In this document: piece after piece, positions 13,201-25,200 of the stretch
Layout of the letters: each line of letters begins with the position of its first letter
How positions within the stretch are numbered: position 1 is the stretch's first letter
NCBI GenBank assembly: GCA_026874595.1
Contig: CM049319.1
Span: 18,021,101 to 18,085,100 of the forward strand
Reading direction: 5' to 3'
Source: Sipunculus nudus
Taxonomy: Eukaryota; Annelida; Sipuncula; Golfingiida; Sipunculidae
DNA length: 64,000 nucleotides
Notes under the pieces: model-generated
Told to the model about the DNA's origin: nothing
What the model saw: only the letters and a program-made list of their open reading frames with translations
Databases searched by the model: none
Program-made: the position numbers and the translations under genes

Positions 13201-16200
13201 CAGTTCGTCTACTCTGCATTCTTGGTTTCTTGGATCAAAAGCTTTGAAGTCAGATGTACCTCTTACAGTCCCATCAACAAAGTCTGTAAACTGACTAAGA
13301 ATCTCATTACATTCACCTTCCTTAACTCGTTTTGCTTGAACAAGAATGTCCAGAACGGATTTCATCAGCTTCCTCAAGGTTGGTGTTTTTGATGATGAAA
13401 CGATCCTTGGATCCAAACAAGAAATGAATCTGACCAAAGGGTATTTGATTGGAGACTTTTCCAAGAGTTTTGAAACAAGCTTCACCAGGAATAACCTACA
13501 CTGCATCCTGAATTCCAGTACTGTCAGCTCACTGATGGCCTTCTTGCTGAACAGTTTCCTCACCTCTTTATCAGCCACATATCCAATATCTATCTCCTTT
13601 GGGTTGCAGTACTGTTTTTTGTCTAGAGGGTTGACATCCTGCAACAGCTTCACTGTGCTGTCAGCTCTTTTCAAGATATCATTCTTCATAAATCTCTTCA
13701 TGAGTTTCTGTAGCATTTTCTTTAAGTCTTCCTTAAGAAAAGGTATCACTGGGTGATCTGTCTGATACATCACCAAGAAAGGTTGAACTACCCGTGCAAC
13801 ACTAAGGAAAAAATTCAACTTTGCCAGAATGAGGGTATCCTTTGTGCTCTCTTGTACCACAGTGAATGATTTACACTTGGGGGGTAAGCTGCTTGTTTGT
13901 TGTTACAAACTTCACATATTCACAAATGTGAGGCCAAATGTCAATAGCACGCTCTGCTACTGGAATGTTTTCAAGCCACCTGTGGCTGCAGAACTTTAAT
14001 GGATATAAGGCACCTTTGGTGGTTTTGTCATAATCATCTCGCCTTGCAGGGCTGTCTTTAAATAGCCAATACATACTGGATAATAAGCTATCCAAATGCC
14101 ACTCAGTAGCTGCCGCTCCAGCCTGGAAGGAACCATGCACAATATGCAACCCGCAGCTTCCTATATTAAGAATATCAGCATGATCCTTCAATATTTCTTC
14201 ATAAAATTTCCAATTAACGTTTGGTCCATCCATTGAGATTTGTAAGACCTTGTCCATGCCGATGCACCCTATCCCCTTCATAAAATGGTCCGACATATCC
14301 AATGCAGTTGCATGTCCCATAAACTCTGAGTTCAGGTAACGTGTAATAACATGTTGTTCATTCCACATTCGAATATGAATATCCATCTGTTTTGACTGAG
14401 TTTTTTTGTTCAGTGCCTCATCAAAGAGAAGGACTAGTCCATCCTGCTTACTTGCCGATTTTTCAAGAAGGGTTCTGAAATATGGGGCAAGACCATAACA
14501 GCACAAGTAGGCACATTTTCTTTCTCCACAAGTAAATTTTTTGGCGACAGCACTATCTGGAAACATCAGTGTGAATAAATCACCAATACCTGTGCAGGAA
14601 TTGTATGAATAGTGACTTTCAACAGTTTTTAATGTCCAAAGTACCTCTGCTGTTAATGTTTGTTCCCTAGAAGCAAATGCTGCAATGGATGACTGGCGCA
14701 TGTCAGTGCCTACAGATCTAGGTCGAGATCCGGTATCATCAGTGGTGGTTGTAGCTGAAGTGGACCTGGTAGCAGTAATACAAAGGGAACTACTTTTGAC
14801 AGTACTGCCACTCATAGTATTGCTGGTTGAAGTTTCCTGGTTCTTACTGGCCGTGGTTATGGGCTGGAAAAAAGTTGAGAGATTAGCTGTCGTGAAAAGG
14901 TGACCACTGGTTGCCCGCCGTCGGACATTTTCTGTGTGTCTCTTTCCTTTCATGTGACTTGTCAGTGCGGCTTCACCCATGCCGCCGACATCAAAAGTCT
15001 TGTAACACAAAATGCACTTTGCGCGGTTGTTGGATGATGGATCTATGGCCAACCATGATTTATATTTATCTTTCAGTAGCCAGTCGCGGTTGAATACACA
15101 GCGGCCCATTGTTTAAACTTGACATTTAAAATGATCACTCATCCAGTATGACCAGAAAGATTTAACTAATCTGATAACGAGGGTCTGAAACAGAATATCT
15201 TGAAAGGGGCTCTCTGATTCGCCGACTAGCTCAACCTTTAACAAATCACATGCTCCGGCAAAAGGGCGCCGAAAATTTCCGACAGTTTGGCGATCGTGAG
15301 GGATATTCATTCATGTTTTTAACGAAAATAATCAATAAAAGCCTACAATATGTAACCCTTATAAGATGTTAGGGTATAATAATATCATATTATTTAAAAC
15401 ATAATGCTACTCGAGCTTCGTATCAGCATGTTTAATAGCATGACAAGGTCTTGCACGAACTTTTGCCGTTTACCGCCAAGTCACAGGCCGCACGTGTCAA
15501 AAATGACCAGGCAACACCTGTGGAATTCGTTATCTTACGATCACAGACGCAACCAAATTTTATTCAAACCTGTATAAAGTTTCACAAAACCAAAACTAAT
15601 AAACCTTGTTAAAAAAATCTTATGGGTGCGCCTTTACGCAAACGTTATGCGGGGAAAGGAGGGGGCCGATTGTGGAAGCTGTATATAACGCTGATCACTC
15701 TTTGAACTGTCACTAGCGTCCTACGCTTACAAACGGCTATCATATCGCCAAAAAAAATGTGATTTCCCAAATGGATCCCAGCCTTTTACAAACTGACGAC
15801 AAAGTATGTGAATATACGTTAGTATTTGCGAAACATCTTCACCTATTTCGGACAACCAGTATTCATCTGTAACTGGATTAACACCGCGTGAAACTGTATT
15901 TCGCTGATCAGTGGTATTAGTAAGCTATCAAATAACGATCACAGCGCATACACGTGGACAGGGTACCCAGATAAAAAAAACGCAACCCGTAGGCCTACTG
16001 AAAAACCTTTCTTGGGGTTACTTTGATCAACACTTAATCGGATCGGGTTCATTTGGAAAATATGACCCCTCTTATAAAATTATTATCGCCGAGTTAACAA
16101 TGTAAAACGTAAAGTTTACTTGATTTAAACAACACATTCTACTAAGCGAATTAGTTTTATATTAATAACATCGCTCATATTCGAGTCATACCCGTCATAT

Positions 16201-19200
16201 ATTTTTCACACATTTTAATCACCTCGTTTGTTCCCAGATAATTATTTCCTTTGAACAGTTCTTCTCAATAGCTATATTAATAATCCCTGTTGTATTAAAT
16301 TTAAATTTAAAATATAGTTCTTGTGCAAATACTTGTACGGGAATTCGCCAAGCGTGTATTGAGTTCTCATTTAAAGATTATTATCATTATTCCCTCGGGG
16401 GGAATTCTCGACGATCTTTACAGTAAAAGCAGCTTACTATTTGATAAGAATTAAGCATGATTATTGCTCTCGTATGCTCTCGTACTTTTCCAAACCACTC
16501 TCTCTTTTCAAGCACTTTTCAAGGCCTTGAAATTGAAATGACCAAATTCAAGCACTTTTCAAGGTTTTCAAGGTGCGTACGAACCCTGTCTAAGTTTAGG
16601 AGCTGTAAAACGGTCAAAAGTAGGTCAACCGGGACAAAACGCGAACTCAATCTGTAACTGGTCTATATCTGCCCACACACCAAAAATCAGGCCAATATCT
16701 GCAGGCATTGCGAAAAAAAGTCCGTACAACTGTTTGATTTCGGAAGGACGGAAGGACGGAATGACGGACATGGGTAAAACTATATGCCCCGGCCACTTTG
16801 TGGCGGGGGCATAATAAAAAAACTTTGTTTATTCAATAAACCGTCAACAGGATAGAAATGTTCCTTATATTGCCTGAATTAAGCATATAGTGGGGGTTTC
16901 TTACATAACTTGATCAGTATCCACCCCGTTTGTGTAACTCTAAAGCATACTAATTAAATAGCAGCTGGTGTTATTTAAAATTTAAAGAGCTATATGTAAA
17001 ACATGTGCTTGTACAAGCAAATTGGACAGATGACAGCTGCCTCAACTATGCCTTACATATTTGTGAAAATGCTAAAAATTAAGACTATCTACACTTTTTT
17101 CTATTTAATTATAAATAAAGTTCATTTGAAGACCATCAAATTTACATGTTTTGCGTTTTGATTCCTGGTTGCACGCATTTTTGTTGTCTCAATTTAAAAG
17201 ACATTATGTTAACAACATATTCTGTGTTTAATAAAAGTCACACTTGCTCCACAGCTGCTTCACATTGTCTGTCACTGGTTTGTTCACTGAAACATTCAAT
17301 CCACTAGGAATTACAGGAACATCAAAGACATGGCTCTATAATTCAGCCTGGTCCTTCGCAGTGACTTGCGTCCCACAGGAATCCATCACCGGACGACTGT
17401 GCAGTAATCCTCCCTTACTGCTGGAGAAGGTGCTGAAGATCCAGTTGTCCCCATCAATATAACTTTGCACTTTTATATGTAATCCATGAAATGTTTGTAT
17501 TCCACTCCTCTTTAAAGATAAGCCAAGCCTTTAAGATTTATGCTTTGAGCCATCGGCAGTGAGTGTGACCACAGCAGTGAATCCACATTTCTCTGCCCCT
17601 GAAGACTCAAGCAAACCAATCACATTAAGGGGTTACTGTCCAAGCATATCAAAACTCAATGGTGCTTCATCCATACTGTATACTTCACTCATGCTGTACT
17701 GATGCCGTCTTCTTATCTATAACATTAAAAAACTTGTGAAACTTCACAATTTTTTTGTCTGCATCAGCCTGAAGCATCTGTCCACCAGGTATTCCCTTGG
17801 CTTACAAAAGTCAAGGTGTGACTTCTACTAACCATGCAACATTTGCTAAGAATTTTCTGGGTATGTTCCAGTCCGTCAGTTCTACATCTGACTTACAATC
17901 AACTGCCTGAGCTAAAAAAAACTTTATTCTACAATTCTCCCTACCTGCAGCAGCCTCTTTCTGATCTCAAGGAATGATTCTCCTGACCCTCCAATATGGC
18001 TCATACCACCTCGCTGCTGGTCCAGTGTCCCATCATGCATTCCTTGAAGACGAGACCTATCAGCAGAGAAATTTACTTGCCTTGAGTTCAAGGAATTTGT
18101 TGAATACATTTTATTCATTACATGTGACACAGAATATGATATAATATCACAACAGCTAGTAAGGTAGTAAAATAAAATCAATTAGAAAAAACATATTTTT
18201 TTAAATGTCTCTTCTTATTTAGATGGGATGCAGGTAATATCTACATGTAATATTGCAGCCTACTATTAATGTATTCCAAAAATGTTCTGCCTATTAAACA
18301 TAAATATTAGTGCGTTTATTCATGGGACTGGCCTGAATGAACGAAAGCCTGGCCCTGTCAGATTCAAACCAAAAAACCCTTGGTTATGTTTTTTTTTGGA
18401 AATATTTATTTCAACAAAATCATACATAAAACAACATAGAAATAGATCAGTACCCCTGGTAATCTTGATCAATTGTCAGATTTGACTTCTTGACCAATGA
18501 CTAATACTGGAAAATCTTAAAGAAATCTACCTAAAATATGGGAGCTCTGCTAGCGCCACTTGTAATTTGGCCTCCCTGGTTCTGGCATGTATTTTGAAAA
18601 TTTGCAGAACTATGGTGTACCTGAAAAATAAAAAGATCATTTTCAATAATATACACAAACACACAGTAAGTATGCATATTTTTTATCATCAGAACCTTAA
18701 GAAACATCTGGTGAGAGTTTACATAACTAAACAGGTAAGAATAACATATTACTTAAATCCTTTCAGATTTAGGATTTTTTTCTAGTAAATCATCTCTTTT
18801 TTTTATTTTTAAGGTATGGGAAAGTTATCCTTTGAAATGAAAAATGTTCTATTGGTCAAAATGCTCAGTTGAATAATTTAAACAATTTAAAACATTTCTT
18901 GTTCTGCATTCGTTTTACATGTAGTTTACATTGTCACTGGCCTGTTGAATTCCTCACTGGGGGACATGCTGAAGCAAGGGATTGAGCCAGAATTTTGCTG
19001 AATTTTGTTTAAACATGCCAACTTTGAAGAGTGACACACTGGTCAGATTAACTGTTACACACGATAACACTGGTTATGAGGGCATTTCATATAAAAGAGT
19101 GGGGTGTAGTGTTAGGGTATTATACCGTATATTGGTAAAAGTGTATGGATATAGGAATTGATACTTAGTATATGGCAGAGCCTAATAATATTGAGTCTGA

Positions 19201-22200
19201 TTAAATCAGGCTCCCCTTTCCCCAACCTCTGTTGCCCACATCTGAGAGATAATATGGAATATGCTACATAGCATGCTACCTAGGTTATTAGGTTGAGGAC
19301 AAAATAAAGCATCAGGTACAAATTTGTCACCTGTGACTAAAGGTGTGACTATAAGGGTGTGACTATAGGGTTCAGATCAATACTAGTACAAGTAGATGTG
19401 CATGCCATTTACAACAGTACTCATCTGCTTGTCAAACTAACTTTCCCCAAGGTGTGACAAAAAGGCACATTATTCTGTTGGGAAAAATAATAAAAATAAC
19501 ATTCACAGTTGGCTAACATCTCTTCGAGCAGCAATGCAGTTATTAATAGCAAGGCTGGTTTTACTCAGAAAGTTTGTCTCTCCGTCCACCATGAGGGGTT
19601 GACAGCAGAAACTGCGGTAGCTGAAACTGCTTCAAACTTAAGTTCTTGCCGCCAGGTTAACATTCACAAATTTTATGTAACAACTTTATTTTATTATTTA
19701 GCAAAAAAAGCTTCTGATGTCATATATCACCATACGGCAAATATTTTGATCTAACCCTTGGAATGGGTGTTCAATTATGACTTGTATCATGACTCGCATA
19801 CCCTTATCAGTTTATGCATGCATACTGCCTATAATTGAACTCAGGCAAGATAATCCATTGGTTAGAAGTTATAGTAAGTTTCGTGAAAACCATCAAAGCC
19901 CTGGCAAGTTATAACAGAGACGCTAAAAGTTAACAGACAGAACGACAGGCAGATGTACAGATAGACGGTGGGTTTACTATTATTTGTACTCTCATAGATG
20001 GGCATATCAAAATTATGTGACCTGACATTTATTTGAATGCAGCATGTTTTTATTTTCAATCCTAATCTCAATACAACACCTTTTACATTCTTGGATCACC
20101 TTACCTGTCATAAACAGGTAATTTCCAGGCCCTCTGCATGGCCCCCAGCTGTGTAGCTGTCAGCATACTGACATTGAAAAAGACTGCAGTGATACCTGGT
20201 GTACCTCGAATAATCTGTGTGATCTCCTGAAAGCTGCCGGAGCCGTAGATGAATTTTTTGTTTGGTTGTTTCAGTGATCGTATCATCTGTAATCGAAGAA
20301 TACTGGTTAGATGTTGGTCATTTTTTTGTTAAATTCACTTAGGAAAATTGAATTTTATAAACATGGCTTGATGAATAATTTGTAGTAAAAATAAATGATG
20401 GAACAAGCCTTATGTACAACATGTATATCAGCCTTCAGATAAAAAAAAATCGGCAGTGCCCTTGTTGTTTTTTTATTCAGATATGAGGCTTAAAATCTAA
20501 GACTATAGAAATTCACATGGAAAGCCCAAAGTCATAAATGCAATACATGATTTAATACTCTGCTATATCTTTAAGTCAGCAGAACCGTGCTCTTGTAACA
20601 CTAGGCCTAAATCCTGCAATGAAAGAAGGTACTTGTAAATCTTCATTGTTGACCTATGTATGTCCATTTAGAAGTATACTTGTGTACATATGATGCTGTT
20701 CTCAGTATACTGAGTTATGTGCTTGTATACATACAGTGTTAATAATTCCACTTGCATAAATGTACTTAAACACCTACAGTATTGACCAATCCTCCTTATG
20801 GAATGCACTTATGGGAATTTTGTTTGTTTGTTTTGGAGCTGGTAAAATTTTTTGACAGACACTTGAAAACCAATCCCAACCAAGGTATGCATGAGAACAA
20901 TCACTGACCCAAACTTGAATGAAATCAGATAATATTTAGGAAAGATATCGTTCTGAAACGAAACCCTGGAGGACAGACAGACAGAGGGACAGACAGATAG
21001 AAAAAAAAAACTCCAAATCAATGTTCCTCATTCCATGAAAGTGGGGGATAATAAATGTGTACAGTATTAACTAATGTCCATTACATAATGTACACTTGTA
21101 CATAGTGTTGACCACTCTGTCCATTAAGTAATGCCCTTGTGTATATACTGTGTGGACACCACTGACCATTAAGTCATGTACATGTGCACATACAGCGTTG
21201 TTGACTGTTGATTAAGTATGACATTTGTTTATACATGTTGACCACTTTCAATTCAGTAATATACTTGTGTAGATGCTGTGTTGATCACTGTCCATTAAGT
21301 AATGTAAGTGTATATATACAACGTGATGACTGTCCATTAAGTAAGATACTTGTATATACAGTGTGTCGAGCTCTTCCTTACAGTAATATACTTGTGTATA
21401 TGCTGTGTTGATATCACTAGCCATAAAGTAATGCAAGTGTTTGCATACAGTGATTATGGCTGTTGCCTAAACATGATACTTGTGTATACAGGGTGTTGAC
21501 CTCTTTCAAGTCAGATATATACTTGTGTAGATACTGTGTTGACCATTGTCCATTAAATAAAGTACTAGTAATTATGTATTTATGTACGCACAGTGTTGAC
21601 CACTCTCCATTCTGGCAGGGTCTCTATCAGAGCACATGCCTCCTCAAGTTGAAGCTCAGCATTTGTTAGCTGTGGCTTACGTGGTCCCCACTTTATATCT
21701 GCAACAAGATCACTACACAAATTCAGCATCGATAATTTCGTAACAAAATATTTAAGCAAAAAAAAAGGTATGGTTCTCAGGCACCGCGCAATTTTAACCC
21801 CCTGCATCAAAAATTTTTATTTTTATTTTCAATAGATATTAACCAATTTTGAGCTACAGCCGCTCAGAATTTCTTTCAAGAAGATAAAATAATACAATTT
21901 TGATAAGATTTCCTTTGTTATGTAGTGCTTTTACTAGATTAGCAAAACAATTCTGTTATTATTTTCCCTGATCATATGACATTTTTATCAAAACATACAA
22001 AAAAAGGTAAAAAATAAAAAAATCGCCCTCACTCACTGATTTCTGAAAAAAGTGCCTGAGAACCAACCCTCTTTTTTGCCTAACAGGATGTGATTACTCC
22101 TGGCTTAAAATATGACACAGTTTCCCATAAAAATTTTATGTTCCATATACACTTGCTGATGATATTTCATGGAGATCCATTCATAGAACATGGATAACAC

Positions 22201-25200
22201 AGAGACAACATGAGAATAAATGTGCAAAGAGCAAAGCCTCTGTCTTGAGTAATCTGTTATTTTACATCTATCACAAGACATTTTTAGTGAAAAGTAACTT
22301 TATATTTAGGGAGACAGAAAAAACAAGGGAGGCAGGTCCCAATTAAATATAAAGTGGTTTACTATAATATTTTTTTTCATTTCATTCCATAAGCATATGC
22401 AGCAACAGAGAATACATATAAATGGTACAGAGAGTCAGTTTACCACGTCAAATGTCATACAAAACTGACCATTTTACTTCAACTTATAAACTTTCATTTA
22501 CCTTTTTTAATAAAGAATTAATAATCTGTACATAATAATATGGGTAATCTTCACTATTTTGGTTAAAATTCATCTGTGATTTATCAATGATTGAAAATAC
22601 TAACCGGGCTGAAGAATAAGCACTTGTTGACCTCCCTGGGGGAGAATGTACTTGTCTTCTCCGATACGCTGGTAGTCCTGCTCTGTCCATATGGGAATAT
22701 CTTCATCTGTAATGAAGAAGGGAACAAGTCTAACATAAAAGTATGTGGAAGTGAACAAGTCTAACATAAGAATATCTGATGTGTAATGTAGAACAGAACT
22801 AGTCTAACATAAAAAAAACATCTATACTGGTAAATAACTGTAATGTAGAACAGAATAAATCTAACCTTAACAATATCTATATCTGTAAATGGAATGTAAT
22901 GTAAAAGAGAACAAGACAAACATAAAAACAAGGGACCCATGGGTTACGGCGCTCAGCTGGGGTTTGAAATTTTTGCAAATGCAAAATATGCAAAATATTC
23001 TATCGTAATGTTTTTCATATATATAAGCATATGAGAAGCTAAGAGAAAAGGGGCCCTCCTGCTTGGTTTTAGTAAAGTTCTAAATATATGATTGCAAAAC
23101 TAATACTCTGACAAGACTGTCATTAAGAAAAACAGTAAAAGTTTTGAGACACTGTGATGCATTTAAAAAATTCAAAGATAGACAGGCAAGTGGACAGAAT
23201 GGACTAATACCTTTATTTCACTTTCAAGGGAATAATGCATTTAAGTTTATATTAAAGCCTATTTTTTATCATATCCACTTTTTCCATTAATAGTTTTTAT
23301 CAGATTCATTTTTTTTTTACAAGTTTTATAAATTTGTAATAGAAAAATCTGAAAATATAAGATTTAAACTTATATAAACTTTATGAACATGTAGCACTGT
23401 GAGGTAACACACATGTCGGCAGCTCCTATATTTAACATCATTTATACTGTTATTTTTGGAGTCCAAGACCAGCAAAACAGGCAGCTGGGAGAGCTTGTTC
23501 TACTTAAAGATATCTCTGTGGTTTCCAGTCTCAAAGGCATCAGGAAAAGTGACTTTTTGGTGCTGTTTTTTTGTGCAGTTATTGGTATATGCATGGACGT
23601 TAATGCATGCCTGAGTGAACACCAAGTTGGACATGTGCTTTTGCCAGAGCCATGACACCTGAGTTCATTAGGTCACTGAGACCTGGGCCCTCTCACAGGC
23701 TCAGCACTGGACTTTACACCAGAATCAAAGAGCTTGGTATTTGTACCAGAAAGCCAACTAAAAGGGGCACAAAAGGATTTGGCAGAAGCAATATTTCTGT
23801 GAGAGTTACCAACAGGTAGAATAAAGTAGCACACAGAACTGTGGACCAGAAACCAAGGGCATGGGCACTTGGTAAACACAGGTCATTTTCTCAACCATGC
23901 AGAGCAGACTACAACCACGTGGTCCCAATGACTACTCACATTGGAGAGTCAAACAAAGCTGGGGATTCCCCCTGGTCAGCCACACAGGTAAGGGCCAGAC
24001 AGGTTGGTGTAAAAAAACCTTGAAAACCTTGTGAAGATTTCTACACCACATAGATTCAGCACAGTAGATAAGTGCATCAATCTAACTTTGTTGAACATTA
24101 GATCAGTTGCTGGAAAATGTGTGTGCCTCAGTGAGTAGATCTGTGAGCACAATGTGGACATATTAGCACTGACTGAAACCTGGCTCAAATCAGCAGATGA
24201 TCCTCTGATTAATGATCTTGTTCCTGCTGGTTATCAGTTTCTCGGTGTTCCACGACCCACATCAAAAGGACAGGGGTGATGGAATAGGGTTTGTGCTTAA
24301 ATCTCACATGGATGTTGTGGCAACTTCTCTTCCTGACTGTTGTACATTTGAGTCATATTCCATCAGACTCAAAGGTAAGCACCTCACCACCACTGCCGTC
24401 GTGTATTGCCCCTCACCCTCATCTAAGAATGGCTTTACTGCTACGGCTTTCTTCCAGGAGTTACAAGACTTCTTGTCACATTTGTGCACATCGGTACCTG
24501 GAGAGCTCTGCGTCATTTGGGATTTCAATGTACACTGGGTCTTTGCTGACAACCCTCACAACAAGCAGCTACGGGACATCCTTGCTGAGCTAGGTCTGCA
24601 CCAACATGTAGATGTCTCCACTCATCGTGCTGGCCATACACTGGACCTGGTGATCACTAGGAATTATACCTCATGTGGTCTTGTGCAGGCTATCTCAGTG
24701 GAGAACATCAGCTTGTCAGATCACTACACTGTCCAGTGCCAGCTGCTCGCCTGTCCTAAGCACAATGCTGGTAAGTTTCCCTTTGCACGGAAGCTTAAGG
24801 ATGTGCCTTCAGAGGTTATTGCCTCTGACCTGAAGTCCCTTGTGCCATCAGTAAGTGAGCACTATGATGTAAATGAGCTACTCTCCAAGTATGAAACTAT
24901 TGTGACAAAAGTCTTAGACTCCCATACCCCCCTGCATCAGATCAAGATCAAGGGCGAGTCACTTAAGCCATGGTATGATGAGGAGATCCATGAAGCCCGC
25001 AGAAAGCGTCGTCAGCTGGAGCGTAAGGCCAAGAAGACCGGCTTAGAGGTGTACAGACAGATTTATGAGGAACAGTGCAAGACTGTGGTTTATCTTATAA
25101 ACCAGAAAAAGTTGGCCTACAACCACAGTAAGTTGCTAGTGGCGGACTTATAAGGTGATTAATGGTTTGTTGCATTATGACCCAGGATCTGCTCTCCCTC

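Larger units (their letters stand above)
12214..16588 (-). mobile_element. hAT-like DNA transposon, nearly intact (4.4 kb)
   Basis: Ends are CAGGGTTCATACAC and GTGCGTACGAACCCTG (reverse complement CAGGGTTCGTACGC), inverted repeats of about 14 bp. Direct subterminal copies of CAAGCACTTTTCAAGG lie near both ends (12247-12272, 16506-16565). A 5-bp duplication TCTAA flanks it (12209-12213, 16589-16593). The empty site is visible in the sister 180-bp unit near 12030, which confirms the boundaries. It encodes one transposase on the minus strand, broken by a single frameshift. Confidence 0.88.
10729..16815. mobile_element. Composite repeat with ATGCCCCCGCC inverted ends and 180-bp units
   Basis: ATGCCCCCGCC (10753-10763) and its exact complement GGCGGGGGCAT (16802-16812) bracket a repeat. 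Its inside contains tandem units with an exact 180-bp period (matching points 11803, 11983 and 12163) and older units at 10796-11105. The right end carries GGACGGAAGGACGGAATGACG. A family A-type repeat (11110-11790) and a 4.4-kb transposon (12214-16588) are nested inside. The host repeat has no coding capacity of its own. Confidence 0.65.

Noticed and set aside
13144-13756. Plus-strand frames over the transposase
   Set aside because: Shadows of the minus-strand hAT-like transposase.
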